A DNA stretch of 64,000 bases from Paracoccus shandongensis (GTDB lineage: Bacteria; Pseudomonadota; Alphaproteobacteria; Rhodobacterales; Rhodobacteraceae): assembly GCF_017315735.1 (NCBI RefSeq), contig NZ_JAFLRK010000031.1, positions 21,165-85,164 on the forward strand, given 5' to 3'. Of the stretch, positions 28,866 to 38,667 are shown piece by piece. The first letter of the stretch is position 1. Each line of letters starts with the position of its first letter. Position numbers and translations under genes: made by a program. The notes beneath the pieces were generated by a model. It saw only the letters and a program-made list of their open reading frames with translations, did no database searches and was not told where the DNA came from.

Positions 28866-29467
28866 TTGGCGGTCCTTTCGCGATGCTCGGCCTCGGTCAG
28901 GTGATAGCGGGGGTGGATGAACTCCTCGGCCCGGGTGATCCAGCCGCCCTTGCCGCCTGCCTTGCTGCGCGCGTATTTGCGGCTGGCGGGGCGCTGGTCG
29001 GCAAGCGCGTAGTAGTAGTTGCGCCGCGCGATCCCATAGGCATCGGCAAAATGCGCAGGCGCAGCGGCTGCGGCGTCATGGGCCGCGGCGATGGTCTGCG
29101 GGCCGACCACGCCATCGGCCGTCGCGGAAAAGCCCATGCGGGCGACCAGCCGTTGCAGGATCTTCACCGCGTTGGTCCCGGCGTTCACATACATGTCGAA
29201 GACGCTGGCCTGCACGGGTTCGGGCAGTTCGGCCAGGCGCGGGCGGCGGAAGTAATGTTCCACGAAGATCTGCTGCGCTTGCGCGCGGGTCAGCATCCGC
29301 ACGTCGGTGGCGTCCACGCGACCGTCCTTGGTCAGGTCCAGGCCCAGGGACTGCATCGTCCCGACGGTGACGCCATAGTTCGTGGCCCCGCCCGGATCGT
29401 CGGGATCGTTCACGTAACCGCCTTCCCGCGCGACGATCTGCGCGGCGATTTCCTCAACACTTGGCAT
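28856..29467 (-). CDS. GH108 endolysin (N-acetylmuramidase), GTA type
   Basis: A 203-residue cell-wall hydrolase of glycoside hydrolase family 108. The signature REGGYVNDPDDPGGATNYGVT near residue 14 contains the catalytic Glu, followed by TADGVVGPQTIAA and a C-terminal RAEEFIHPRYHL. There is no signal peptide, so it needs the holin. AGGACGGGGG precedes the ATG. It is coupled to the holin, with no capsid or tail genes nearby, which matches the detached lysis genes of Rhodobacter-type gene transfer agents. Confidence 0.85.
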   Translation of the reverse strand: MPSVEEIAAQIVAREGGYVNDPDDPGGATNYGVTVGTMQSLGLDLTKDGRVDATDVRMLTRAQAQQIFVEHYFRRPRLAELPEPVQASVFDMYVNAGTNAVKILQRLVARMGFSATADGVVGPQTIAAAHDAAAAAPAHFADAYGIARRNYYYALADQRPASRKYARSKAGGKGGWITRAEEFIHPRYHLTEAEHRERTAKWA

Positions 29468-29514
29468 GGAAAACCCCCGTCCTGCATATGAGGCACAAGG
29501 GTGGCGGGGCCGCG

Positions 29515-29529
29515 TTAAGGGGCTGTTAA
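29515..29529 (-). promoter_or_regulatory. Perfect CtrA box upstream of the endolysin-holin pair
   Basis: TTAA-GGGGCTG-TTAA is an exact match to TTAA-N7-TTAA, 47 bases before the endolysin ATG and downstream of the cinA stop. CtrA is a known activator of GTA and lysis genes in Rhodobacter capsulatus. Confidence 0.7.
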
Positions 29530-29543
29530 CCCATCGCGCGTTG

Positions 29544-30014
29544 CTAGCCGCGCAGCGCGTCCAGCAGCATCTGCAGCGCGTGATCCACGGTCGCGGCGCG
29601 GACCTGGCGGCGGCCGATGGCGCCGAACTCGACCGTCTCGGTGCGGGTGCCGAAGGGTTGGGCGATGCCGAAGCAGACGCGGCCCTCGGGCTTGTGTTCC
29701 GATCCACCGGGGCCGGCGATGCCGGTAACCGAGACGGCGATGCCCGCGTCCGAATGGCGCAGCGCGCCGGACGCCATCTCGGCGGCGACCTGTTCGCTGA
29801 CGGCGCCGTGCGCGTCCAGCGTATCGGCGCGCACGCCCAGCATCTGCCGCTTGGCGGCGTTGGAATAGGTGACGAAGCCCCGGTCTACGGCGTCGGATGA
29901 ACCCGGCACCTCGGTCAGCGCCCCCGCGATCAGTCCGCCGGTGCAGCTTTCCGCTGTGGCGATCATCACGCCGCGCGCGCGGGCGGCGTCCAGCACGTCA
30001 GAGGCAAGGGTCAT
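29544..30014 (-). CDS. pncC: CinA C-terminal-domain protein (NMN amidase PncC)
   Basis: A 156-residue stand-alone CinA C-terminal domain, which deamidates nicotinamide mononucleotide in the pyridine-nucleotide salvage cycle. Motifs are TAESCTGGLIAGALTEVPGSS, FVTYSNAAK and SVTGIAGPGG. The start overlaps the pgpA stop (ATGA). It ends the purL-ispDF-pgpA-cinA run. Confidence 0.92.
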   Translation of the reverse strand: MTLASDVLDAARARGVMIATAESCTGGLIAGALTEVPGSSDAVDRGFVTYSNAAKRQMLGVRADTLDAHGAVSEQVAAEMASGALRHSDAGIAVSVTGIAGPGGSEHKPEGRVCFGIAQPFGTRTETVEFGAIGRRQVRAATVDHALQMLLDALRG

Positions 30015-30499
30015 TGCAGCAATCCATGGTAAACCCCGGCCAGGACGACGGATCCGATGCCTGCGAACAGCCCGGCCCACAGGTCGTCCATCATCACGCC
30101 CACGGCCCCGCCCTGCCGGTCGGCGCGGCCCACCAGCCAGGGCTTCCAGATGTCGAACAGGCGGAACAGCAGGAAGGGCACGACGAAGCCCGGCCAGGCG
30201 TCCAAGATCGAGATCCCGTGCCGCCACAGCGGGATCACGGTGAAGGACATGGCGAGCCACTGGCCCGCGACCTCGTCGATGACGATCCAGGACGGGTCTT
30301 CGTCGGTCGTCATGCGCAAGGCCTGCGGCACGGCCCAGAAGCCGATCAGGGCCGCCAGCACCGCGCCCAGCGGGATCAGCAGCGCGCCCCCGGCCTGATA
30401 GACCAGCACCGCCAGCAGGACGGCGGCGGCGGACCCCCAGGTGCCGGGGCCGGGGCGCAGGCGGCCGATGCCGAAGAATGTGGTGATCATCGTGATCAT
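30011..30499 (-). CDS. pgpA: Phosphatidylglycerophosphatase A
   Basis: A 162-residue membrane enzyme dephosphorylating phosphatidylglycerol phosphate. Family motifs include GRLRPGPGTWGS, VIDEVAGQW and LFRLFDIWKPW, with several hydrophobic segments. The first ATG (30499) has AAGG nine bases upstream and starts four bases after the ispDF stop. Confidence 0.93.
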   Translation of the reverse strand: MITMITTFFGIGRLRPGPGTWGSAAAVLLAVLVYQAGGALLIPLGAVLAALIGFWAVPQALRMTTDEDPSWIVIDEVAGQWLAMSFTVIPLWRHGISILDAWPGFVVPFLLFRLFDIWKPWLVGRADRQGGAVGVMMDDLWAGLFAGIGSVVLAGVYHGLLQ

Positions 30500-30503
30500 G
30501 GTT

Positions 30504-31646
30504 TTACGCCTTGATCAGCGCGGCGGTGGCGATGGCGGCGATGCCCTCGCGCCGCCCGGTGAAGCCCAGCCGTTCGGATGTGGTGGCCTTGACGCTGATG
30601 CGGCTGGCGTCAACGCCCATAATGGCGGCCAACCGGGCCTGCATGGCAGCCGCATGGGGGCCGATTTTCGGGGCCTCGCAGATCAGCGTCACGTCGGCAT
30701 TGCCGAAGGTGAAGCCCCGTTCGCGGGCCAGGTCGGCGGCATGCGCCAGGAAGATCGCGCTGTCGGCGCCTTTCCATTGCGGGTCGCTGGGAGGGAAGTG
30801 GCGGCCTATGTCGCCCTCGGCCAGTGCGCCATAGATGGCGTCGGTCAGGGCGTGCATCCCCACATCGGCGTCGGAATGGCCGATCAGACCGGCCTCATGC
30901 GCGATCCGGACCCCGCACAGCCAGACGTGATCGCCCGGCCCGAAGGCGTGAACGTCAAAGCCGTTGCCAAGGCGGATATCCATCGCGGTCCCCAGTATCC
31001 GTTCGGCCCGCGCGAAATCGGCGGGAAAGGTGATCTTCAGATTGTCCTCGGACCCCGGGGTAATCGCAACCGGGATCCCGGACTTGAGCGCCAGTTCCAC
31101 ATCGTCGGCGGCATCCTGCGGGTGCAGGCGGTGCGCCGTGGATATTTGATCCAAGGTGAAACCCTGCGGGGTTTGCGCGCGGAACAGGCCGTCGCGGGCG
31201 GCGGTGGCGGTGACGGCGTTGTCCGTCCCGCGCCACAGCGCATCGGTGACCGGCAGCGCCGGGGCGGCGGCAGGCGCGCCCGCCTGCAGCGCGTCGATCA
31301 CGCCCTGGATGACGGCATCGCTGACCAGGGGGCGCGCGCCGTCATGGATCAGGACATGGGTCGCCTGCCCTTCCAAGGCTTGCAGCCCGGCCATGACGCT
31401 GGCGGTGCGCGTGTCGCCCCCGGTCACGATGGTCACGCCGCCCGCGAAGTCGCGGATCGCGCGGGCCATGTCGTCGGGATGGACGACCAGCACCACGCGG
31501 TCGAAGCCCGCGAAGGCCTCCAGCGACCGGGCCAGCACGCTGCGGCCCGCAAGGTCGCGCCATTGCTTCGGCTCACCGCCCGCGCGGGTGCCGCGGCCGG
31601 CGGCGGTGACGATGGCGGCATAGCCCGCCGGCGCCCTGACCGTCAT
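30504..31646 (-). CDS. ispDF: Bifunctional IspD/IspF
   Basis: A 380-residue fusion for the MEP isoprenoid pathway. The N-terminal cytidylyltransferase (IspD, about 1-225) shows [15 protein letters not shown]; the C-terminal MEcPP synthase (IspF, about 228-380) begins [19 protein letters not shown] with its metal-binding Asp/His and has GHSDADV. Such fusions are usual in many alphaproteobacteria. The start overlaps the purL stop (ATGA). Confidence 0.95.
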   Translation of the reverse strand: MTVRAPAGYAAIVTAAGRGTRAGGEPKQWRDLAGRSVLARSLEAFAGFDRVVLVVHPDDMARAIRDFAGGVTIVTGGDTRTASVMAGLQALEGQATHVLIHDGARPLVSDAVIQGVIDALQAGAPAAAPALPVTDALWRGTDNAVTATAARDGLFRAQTPQGFTLDQISTAHRLHPQDAADDVELALKSGIPVAITPGSEDNLKITFPADFARAERILGTAMDIRLGNGFDVHAFGPGDHVWLCGVRIAHEAGLIGHSDADVGMHALTDAIYGALAEGDIGRHFPPSDPQWKGADSAIFLAHAADLARERGFTFGNADVTLICEAPKIGPHAAAMQARLAAIMGVDASRISVKATTSERLGFTGRREGIAAIATAALIKA

Positions 31647-33823
31647 GCGTGATCCGGCATGTCGCCCCGGATCGCCTTGGCAAAGGCGGTGCGGTAGAGG
31701 TCCGACAATTCCGCCAGATCGCCCGCGTCATCGCCCATCTGCACCGACAAGCCGCCGAAGACCCCCACTTGGGCGGCAGGAACACCCGCCGCATCGGCGG
31801 CCTTCAACAGGGCGTCTGCGCCTTCGACGGTGCAGGCGACCAGATAGCGTGCCTGGTCCTCTCCGAACAGTTGCGCGATGTCGCCGCTGTCCAGCCGGAC
31901 GCCGATGCCCGCAGCCTCGGCCATCTCGAAGGCCGCGAGGGCCAGGCCGCCATCGGACAGGTCGGTCGCGGAGGTCACATGGGCGCGGTTGGCACGCAGG
32001 AACTCGCCGTGCTTGCGTTCCGCCGCCAGATCAACAGGGGGCGCGTCGCCTTCCTCGATCCGGAAGGCCTCGGCGGCAAGCGCCGACTGGCCCAGATGGC
32101 CGCGCGTTTCGCCGATCACGATGGCCACGTCGCCTTCGGACGGCAGGCCCGCGATCAGGTTCGACAGGTCGTCGATCAGGCCCACGCCGCCGATGGTGGG
32201 GGTGGGCAGGATGCCCTTGCCATCGGTTTCGTTATACAGCGACACGTTGCCCGACACGATCGGGAAATCCAGCGCGGCGCAGGCTTCGCCGATGCCTTTG
32301 ATGGCGCCCACGAACTGGCCCATGATCTCGGGCTTTTCGGGGTTGCCGAAGTTCAGGTTGTCGGTGGTGGCCAGCGGCAGCGCGCCCACGGCCGACAGGT
32401 TGCGATAGGCCTCGGCCACGGCCTGCTTGCCGCCTTGATACGGGTTGGCCTTGACATAGCGCGGGGTCACGTCGCTGGTGAAGGCCAGCGCCTTGTTCGT
32501 GCCGTGGACGCGGACCACGCCCGCGCCCATGCCCGGGCGGCGGATCGTGTCGGCGCCGACCTGGGTGTCGTATTGTTCCCAGACCCAGCCCTTGTGGGCA
32601 TAGCTGGGCGAACCGATCAGCGCCCGCAGCGCCTTGATCGGCGTGATCGCGGGCAGGACCGGCGCGGGACCGGCGGCAGGCGTTTCCACCCAGGGGCGGT
32701 CGTATTCCGGCGCGGAGGAGGACAGCTTAGACAGCGGCAGGTCGGCCTTGACCTCGTTGCCGTGCAGGATCAGGAAGCGGTCCTCGGCGATGGTCTCGCC
32801 CACGATGGCGAAGTCGAGATCCCATTTCTCGAAGATGGCGCGGGCCTCGGCCTCCTTCTCGGGCTTGAGGACCATCAGCATCCGTTCCTGGGATTCCGAC
32901 AGCATCATCTCGTATGCCGTCATGGCGGTCTCGCGCTGCGGGACGTGGTCCAGGATCAGCTTGATGCCAAGCCCGCCCTTGTCGCCCATTTCCACCGCCG
33001 AACAGGTCAGGCCAGCCGCGCCCATGTCCTGGATGGAAATGACGCTGTCGGTCTGCATCAGCTCAAGGCAGGCTTCCAGCAGGCATTTCTCGGTGAAGGG
33101 ATCGCCCACCTGGACGGTGGGGCGCTTTTCCTCGATGGTATCGTCGAACTCGGCGCTGGCCATGGTCGCGCCGCCCACCCCGTCGCGGCCGGTCTTGGCA
33201 CCCAGATAAACCACCGGCATCCCGATGCCCGAGGCCGCCGAGTAGAAGATCTTGTCCGCATCGGCCAGGCCCGCCGCAAAGGCGTTGACCAGGCAGTTGC
33301 CGTCATAGCTGCGGTGGAAACGGACCTCTCCGCCGACGTTCGGGACGCCGAAGGCGTTGCCATAGGCGCCGATCCCTTCCACCACGCCCTTGACCAGATG
33401 CGGGGTCTTGGGGTGTTCGGGACGCCCGAAGGACAGCGCGTCCATGGCGGCGATGGGGCGCGCGCCCATGGTGAAGACGTCGCGCAGGATGCCGCCCACG
33501 CCGGTCGCGGCGCCCTGGTGGGGTTCGATATAGCTGGGGTGGTTGTGGCTTTCCATCTTGAAGACCACGGCCTGCCCGTCGCCGATATCCACCACGCCCG
33601 CGTTTTCCCCGGGGCCGCAGATCACCTGGGGGCCGGTGGTCGGCAGGGTGCGCAGCCATTTCTTGGACGACTTGTAGGAACAATGCTCGTTCCACATGGC
33701 GCTGAAGATGCCCAGTTCCGTGAAGGTCGGCTCGCGCCCGATGATCTGCAGGATGCGGTCGTATTCGTCGGGCTTCAGCCCGTGCGCGGCGATCAGGTCG
33801 GGGGTGATCGTCGGTTCCTGCAT
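31643..33823 (-). CDS. purL: Phosphoribosylformylglycinamidine synthase PurL
   Basis: A 726-residue small-type PurL, the ATP-dependent subunit that works with separate PurS and PurQ in purine synthesis. Motifs include [15 protein letters not shown] and the glycine-rich [20 protein letters not shown] region. The start at 33823 ([10 protein letters not shown]) has AGGAAGG at good spacing; in-frame ATGs at 33829 and 33844 are alternatives. It heads a coupled run with ispDF, pgpA and cinA, none of them purine genes. Confidence 0.94.
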   Translation of the reverse strand: MQEPTITPDLIAAHGLKPDEYDRILQIIGREPTFTELGIFSAMWNEHCSYKSSKKWLRTLPTTGPQVICGPGENAGVVDIGDGQAVVFKMESHNHPSYIEPHQGAATGVGGILRDVFTMGARPIAAMDALSFGRPEHPKTPHLVKGVVEGIGAYGNAFGVPNVGGEVRFHRSYDGNCLVNAFAAGLADADKIFYSAASGIGMPVVYLGAKTGRDGVGGATMASAEFDDTIEEKRPTVQVGDPFTEKCLLEACLELMQTDSVISIQDMGAAGLTCSAVEMGDKGGLGIKLILDHVPQRETAMTAYEMMLSESQERMLMVLKPEKEAEARAIFEKWDLDFAIVGETIAEDRFLILHGNEVKADLPLSKLSSSAPEYDRPWVETPAAGPAPVLPAITPIKALRALIGSPSYAHKGWVWEQYDTQVGADTIRRPGMGAGVVRVHGTNKALAFTSDVTPRYVKANPYQGGKQAVAEAYRNLSAVGALPLATTDNLNFGNPEKPEIMGQFVGAIKGIGEACAALDFPIVSGNVSLYNETDGKGILPTPTIGGVGLIDDLSNLIAGLPSEGDVAIVIGETRGHLGQSALAAEAFRIEEGDAPPVDLAAERKHGEFLRANRAHVTSATDLSDGGLALAAFEMAEAAGIGVRLDSGDIAQLFGEDQARYLVACTVEGADALLKAADAAGVPAAQVGVFGGLSVQMGDDAGDLAELSDLYRTAFAKAIRGDMPDHA

Positions 33824-33909
33824 CGTCATGCCTTCCTGCGCCATGGGAATTTGGCGCCTTCTAGGACGGGACGCGCCCCATGGGAAGGGACCGCCCGGAC
33901 AGCACGGGC

Positions 33910-33936
33910 AAAAAAAAGCCGGGCACGAGGCCCGGC
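33910..33936 (-). terminator. Strong intrinsic terminator between the LysR gene and purL
   Basis: Stem GCCGGGC / GCCCGGC (33918-33924, 33930-33936) with a 5-base loop, followed on the minus strand by eight T. It lies 189 bases after the LysR gene stop, so it ends either that transcript or a separate small RNA. Confidence 0.8.
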
Positions 33937-34000
33937 CTAAGTCCAACAGGGAGGTAGAAGGTGATGAGCGATTACGCTGACCATCGCCTTCGCAGCCCGA
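33911..34000 (-). ncRNA. Candidate small RNA or 3'-UTR RNA
   Basis: The 300-base gap 33824-34124 holds no sizeable gene. On the minus strand, TTGAAC and CATAAA (15-base spacing) could form a weak promoter at about 34005-34032. They precede about 85 bases containing a small AGCG-TAAT-CGCT hairpin, an unpaired CCTTCTACCTCCC segment that could bind ribosome sites, and the strong terminator. On the plus strand the same bases would be a GGGAGG site and a 37-codon frame (33964-34077), which is less likely. No known family was recognised. Confidence 0.35.
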
Positions 34001-34124
34001 TTTATGGGCAGGGCGTTAACGGTTCAAGGGGGTTAATGCCGCAGTTGCAGCATAGCCGACATGCAGTTGCCGAATAGCTACACGCGCGGGTTGTGATTTT
34101 GCCACGATTTCCGCAGCAAACAGC

Positions 34125-35039
34125 CTATTTCGCGGCGGTGATCAGCGCCTCGCTCTGGCGGCGGCGGTAATCCTGGATTTCCTCCAGCACGAAATCGCGG
34201 AAGACGGCGACGCGGCGGGTCTGTCGCAATTCCTCGGGATAGGCCAGGAAAACCGGCACCTCGCCCGATTCCAGGTCGGGCAGCACCCGGACCAGCTGCT
34301 TGTGGTCGGCGGTCAGGTAATCGGGCAACACGCCAATGCCCAGGTTCGCCAGCACCGCCTGCAGCACGCCGAAATAGTTGTTCACCGTCAGGGTCGAGAC
34401 GATGTTCTGGGCCATGATCTCTTGCACAAGCCGCGCGCCCGCCGCGACCTGCGGCTGGTCGGGCTTCTGGCAGATCAGCCGGTGCGGGGACAGATCCGCC
34501 ATGGTCTGCGGCACGCCCGCCTTTGCCAGATAATCCTCGGTCGCATAAAGCCTCATGCGGATGTTCAGCAGGCGGCGGCGGATCAGGTCGGACTGGCTGG
34601 GTTCCTTCATGCGGATCGCCACGTCGGCCTCTCGCATGGGCAGGTCCAGCAGCCGTTCCTCCAGCATCAGGTCGATCTTGAGGTCGGGATATTTTTCATA
34701 AAGCTTGACCAGCCGGGGGGCCAGCCACAGCGTGCCGAAGCCCACGGCGGCGGTGACGCGCAGTTCGCCGAAGACATGCTCCTCGCTGTCGCGGATGCGG
34801 GCGGCGGCGGTGTCCAGCTTGCGCGCCATCGAGGATGTGGCGTCGAACAGCAACTCGCCCTGTTCGGTCAGAATCAGTCCCCGGGCGTGGCGGTGGAACA
34901 GGGTCGTGCCCAGCGACTCCTCCAGCGCGCGAATCTGCCGGCTGACGGCAGATTGCGACAGGTGCAGCGTGTCGCCGGCATGGGTCAGGCTGCCCGCGTC
35001 GGCAACGGCGTGAAAGATTCTGAGCTTGTCCCAGTCCAT
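34125..35039 (-). CDS. LysR-family transcriptional regulator
   Basis: A 304-residue LysR regulator. The N-terminal winged helix is MDWDKLRIFHAVADAGSL followed by LHLSQSAVSRQIRALEE, and the effector domain spans about 90-295. It is divergent from the indolepyruvate oxidoreductase gene, with a 149-base gap between them, so it may control that gene; the ligand is unknown. The start at 35039 matches the family N terminus; the ribosome site is weak. Confidence 0.88.
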   Translation of the reverse strand: MDWDKLRIFHAVADAGSLTHAGDTLHLSQSAVSRQIRALEESLGTTLFHRHARGLILTEQGELLFDATSSMARKLDTAAARIRDSEEHVFGELRVTAAVGFGTLWLAPRLVKLYEKYPDLKIDLMLEERLLDLPMREADVAIRMKEPSQSDLIRRRLLNIRMRLYATEDYLAKAGVPQTMADLSPHRLICQKPDQPQVAAGARLVQEIMAQNIVSTLTVNNYFGVLQAVLANLGIGVLPDYLTADHKQLVRVLPDLESGEVPVFLAYPEELRQTRRVAVFRDFVLEEIQDYRRRQSEALITAAK

Positions 35040-35188
35040 GCCGTTACAATCCTGCCGTGTCTGCCATGCAATTTTTGCAGACCTAACCTGAATGTCCCTT
35101 TCCGGCAAGAGAAAGCCTCTGCGACATTTTTCCTTTGGTCGGTCAGCAAAGCTGACCTATACTGCAGTCAGGTGGAGGAGACGCCAAG

Positions 35189-38100
35189 ATGAGCAAGCAG
35201 GAATTCTCGCTAGCCGACCGTTTCGATCTGGAAAAGCCGCAGGTGCTGCTGAACGGCACGCAGGCGCTGGTGCGGCTGATGCTGATGCAGGCCGCGCGCG
35301 ACAAGGCGGCGGGGCTGAACACGGCGGGCTTTGTCACCGGCTATCGCGGATCGCCGCTGGGGGGCGTCGATCTGGCGATGATGCGCGAAGGCAAGCGGCT
35401 GTCGGCATCGAACATCCTGTTCCAGCCGGGCCTGAACGAGGATCTGGCCGCGACCGCCATCTGGGGCAGCCAGCAGGCGGAACTGCGCGGCGAGGGCAAA
35501 TACGACGGCGTCTTCGCGCTGTGGTATGGCAAGGGGCCGGGCGTGGACCGTTCGGGCGACGCGATGCGCCACGCCAACATGGCGGGCACGTCCCCCCATG
35601 GCGGCGTGGTCATGGCGATGGGCGACGACCATACCGGCGAAAGCAGCTCGGTCCTGCACCAGTCCGACTGGGCGATGGTGGACCGCTATATCCCGGTTCT
35701 GTCGCCTGCGGGGGTTCAGGAAATCCTGGACTATGGCCTCTACGCCTTTGCCCTGTCGCGCTTTGCGGGCGTCTGGACCGGCCTCAAGACCATGAAGGAC
35801 ACGGTCGAGGCGACCAGCGTCGTCAACGGCGATCCCTTCCGGCTGTCCTTCGTCACGCCCGACTTCCAGATGCCCGAGGGCGGGCTGAACATCCGCCTGC
35901 ACGACACGCCCGTCGCCTCCGAGGCGCGGATGATCGACTACAAACGCTGGGCGGCCGAGGCGTTTTCGCGCGCCAACAAGATCGACCACAAGGTCTGGGG
36001 CAAGCCCGGGGCGAAGATCGGCTTCGTCGCGGCGGGCAAGAACTGGCTGGATCTGGTTCATGCCCTGTCCCTGCTGGGTATCGACGAGGCCGAGGCCGAA
36101 CGGCTGGGCCTGACCACCTACAAGGTCGGCCAGACCTGGCCGCTGGACATGAAGTCGTTCCAGGAATGGTCCGAAACTCTGGAACTGATCGTCTGCGTCG
36201 AGGAAAAGCGCAAGCTGATCGAGGTGCAGTTGAAAGAGGCGATCTTCGACAACCGCCACGGCCGCCGCGTCCACGGCTGGAAGCACGACCGCACCGGGGC
36301 CGAACTGTTCCCCACCCGCTATGCGCTGGACCCGGTGATGATCGCCCAGAAGATCGGCGAAATCCTGATCGAGGAAGGCCGCGGCACCGACCACATCAAG
36401 GCCGGGCTGACGCGCCTGTCCGAGGTGCGCCGCGCCGACAATGCGCCCGAGATCGCCACGCGGACCCCGTGGTTCTGCTCGGGCTGTCCGCACAACACCT
36501 CGACCAAGGTGCCGGACGGCAGCCGTGCCTATGCCGGGATCGGCTGTCACTACATGGTGCAGTGGATGGACCGGGAAACCACCGGCTTCACCCATATGGG
36601 GGCCGAGGGCGTGAACTGGGTGGGCGAGGCGCCGTTCTCGAACCGCAAGCACGTGTTCCAGAACCTGGGCGACGGCACCTACAACCACTCGGGGTCGCTG
36701 GCGATCCGCGCGGCCATCGCGGCGGGCACCACCATCACCTACAAGATCCTGTTCAACGACGCCGTGGCCATGACCGGCGGGCAACCCAACGAGGGCGGGC
36801 TGACGGCGCAGCAGATCGCCGCCGAACTGGTGGCGATGGGCGTGAAGCCGCTAGTCGTGGTCTATGACGAAAAGGAAGACATCGACCGCGCGCAATTCCC
36901 GGCAGGCCTGCGCTTCGAGGAGCGGGCGGAACTGATGGCCGTGCAGCGTGAACTGACGGAAACGCCGGGCGTCAGCGCGATCCTCTATATCCAGACCTGC
37001 GCCGCCGAAAAGCGCCGCCGCCGCAAGCGCGGCACCTTCCCCGATCCCGACCGCCGCGTCTGGATCAACCCCGAGGTCTGCGAGGGCTGCGGCGACTGCG
37101 GCGTGCAGTCGAACTGCGTGTCCATCGTGCCCTTGGACACCGAACTGGGCCGCAAGCGCCAGATCGACCAGTCGTCCTGCAACAAGGACTATTCCTGCCT
37201 CAAGGGCTTCTGCCCCAGCTTCGTCACCGTGGAAGGAGGCAAGCTGCGCAAGCCCAAGGCAGAATCCTTCGACATCCCCGACCTGCCCCTTCCCGCCCTG
37301 CCCGCGATCACCGGCACGCATAACGTCGTCATCACCGGCGTCGGCGGCACGGGCGTCGTGACGCTGGGCGCGGTGCTGGCCCAGGCCGCCCATATCGACG
37401 GCAAGGGCGCGGGCATGATGGAGATGGCGGGTCTGGCCCAGAAGGGCGGCGCGGTCCATATCCACCTGCGCCTGGCCAACCGTCCCGAGGACATCAGCGC
37501 CATCCGCGTCGCCGTGGGCGAGGCCGATTGCATCATCGGCGGCGACCTGGTGGTGACGGCAGGCGCCAAGACCATCGGGTTGATGACCACGGGCCGCACC
37601 GGCGCGGTGGTCAACGATCACGAGATCATCACCGGCGATTTCACCCGGCTGCGCGATTTCCGCGTGCCCTCGGACCAGTTGAAGCTGTCGCTTGAGGCGC
37701 GGCTGCGCGACCGGGTGGCCTTCTTCGACGCCAACGACCTGGCGCTGCGGATGTTGGGCGATTCGATCTATGCCAACATGCTGGTCCTGGGCGCGGCCTG
37801 GCAGCAGGGGCTGATCCCCCTGACGCTGGAGGCGATCATGCAGGCGATTGAACTCAACGGCGCCAAGGTCGCGGAAAACCAGCGGGCCTTCCAGATCGGC
37901 CGCTGGGCCATGGCCTTCCCCGACCAGACCCGCAAGCCCGCCGAGGTGACGCAACTGCCGCCCGACCCCGTGGCCTATCGAGAGGCGCGGCTGGTCGGAT
38001 ACCAGAACCGGCGGCTGGCGAAACGCTTCCGCAAGCTGGTGGACGCGGCCCCTGCCCCGCTGCGCGAAAGCGTTGCGCGCGGGTATTACAAGCTGCTGGC

Positions 38101-38578
38101 CTACAAGGACGAATACGAGGTCGCGCGGCTGCACCTGACCACCGCCGAACAGGTGGCGGCGCAATGGGACGGGGACACGAAACTGACGCTGCACCTGGCC
38201 CCGCCGATCCTGGGGGGCAAGGGGGCCGATGGGCGTCCGAGGAAACGCGAATACGGCGAATGGATGCTGGGGGCCTTCAAGGTTCTGGCGCGCATGAAGT
38301 TCCTGCGCGGCACGCCCTTCGACCCCTTCGGCTATGCCGCCGAACGCCGCCACGAACGCGCAGCCATCCGTGAATACGAGGCCGACATGCGCGTGGTTCT
38401 GGCCAAGGTCACGGACGCCACCATGCCCGTCGCCATCGAACTGGCGGAACTGCCCCTGACCGTGCGCGGCTATGGCCCCGTCAAGGCCAGGGCCGAGGCC
38501 GCTGCCGCCACCCGCCGGGCGGAACTGCTGGCGCAATTCCGCAGCGGCCAGGCGCCCTTGCAGCAGGCGGCCGAATGA
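35189..38578 (+). CDS. Indolepyruvate ferredoxin oxidoreductase, fused alpha-beta
   Basis: A 1129-residue 2-oxoacid:ferredoxin oxidoreductase that decarboxylates aryl pyruvates to aryl-CoA. The order is pyrimidine-binding domain, a TPP domain near residue 450 (GIGCHYMVQWMD), a ferredoxin-like cysteine cluster near 631-675 (CEGCGDCGVQSNC, CNKDYSCLKGFC), then the gamma domain (GVGGTGVVTLGAVLAQA). This is the long fused form of Alphaproteobacteria. GGAGGAG precedes the ATG. It probably serves aromatic amino acid breakdown. Confidence 0.93.
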   Translation: MSKQEFSLADRFDLEKPQVLLNGTQALVRLMLMQAARDKAAGLNTAGFVTGYRGSPLGGVDLAMMREGKRLSASNILFQPGLNEDLAATAIWGSQQAELRGEGKYDGVFALWYGKGPGVDRSGDAMRHANMAGTSPHGGVVMAMGDDHTGESSSVLHQSDWAMVDRYIPVLSPAGVQEILDYGLYAFALSRFAGVWTGLKTMKDTVEATSVVNGDPFRLSFVTPDFQMPEGGLNIRLHDTPVASEARMIDYKRWAAEAFSRANKIDHKVWGKPGAKIGFVAAGKNWLDLVHALSLLGIDEAEAERLGLTTYKVGQTWPLDMKSFQEWSETLELIVCVEEKRKLIEVQLKEAIFDNRHGRRVHGWKHDRTGAELFPTRYALDPVMIAQKIGEILIEEGRGTDHIKAGLTRLSEVRRADNAPEIATRTPWFCSGCPHNTSTKVPDGSRAYAGIGCHYMVQWMDRETTGFTHMGAEGVNWVGEAPFSNRKHVFQNLGDGTYNHSGSLAIRAAIAAGTTITYKILFNDAVAMTGGQPNEGGLTAQQIAAELVAMGVKPLVVVYDEKEDIDRAQFPAGLRFEERAELMAVQRELTETPGVSAILYIQTCAAEKRRRRKRGTFPDPDRRVWINPEVCEGCGDCGVQSNCVSIVPLDTELGRKRQIDQSSCNKDYSCLKGFCPSFVTVEGGKLRKPKAESFDIPDLPLPALPAITGTHNVVITGVGGTGVVTLGAVLAQAAHIDGKGAGMMEMAGLAQKGGAVHIHLRLANRPEDISAIRVAVGEADCIIGGDLVVTAGAKTIGLMTTGRTGAVVNDHEIITGDFTRLRDFRVPSDQLKLSLEARLRDRVAFFDANDLALRMLGDSIYANMLVLGAAWQQGLIPLTLEAIMQAIELNGAKVAENQRAFQIGRWAMAFPDQTRKPAEVTQLPPDPVAYREARLVGYQNRRLAKRFRKLVDAAPAPLRESVARGYYKLLAYKDEYEVARLHLTTAEQVAAQWDGDTKLTLHLAPPILGGKGADGRPRKREYGEWMLGAFKVLARMKFLRGTPFDPFGYAAERRHERAAIREYEADMRVVLAKVTDATMPVAIELAELPLTVRGYGPVKARAEAAAATRRAELLAQFRSGQAPLQQAAE

Positions 38579-38667
38579 CGGATCTGGCGGGCGACCTGAT
38601 CTAAGTCATTTCCAAGATGCGCGATGCGCCGTAAAAAGCGCCTCGCGACAGGCAAAGGATGGCATCA

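Noticed and set aside
28344..29467. Prophage remnant
   Set aside because: Only holin and endolysin are present, flanked by housekeeping genes with no integrase, repressor, attachment site or structural genes; GTA lysis pair fits better.
31649..33940. 763-codon open frame on the plus strand opposite purL
   Set aside because: It is a high-GC shadow frame: low-complexity Arg/Gly/His/Ala content, no motifs, while purL on the other strand has full family signatures.
35040..35188. Specific LysR operator
   Set aside because: No clear T-N11-A palindrome could be picked out by eye with confidence.
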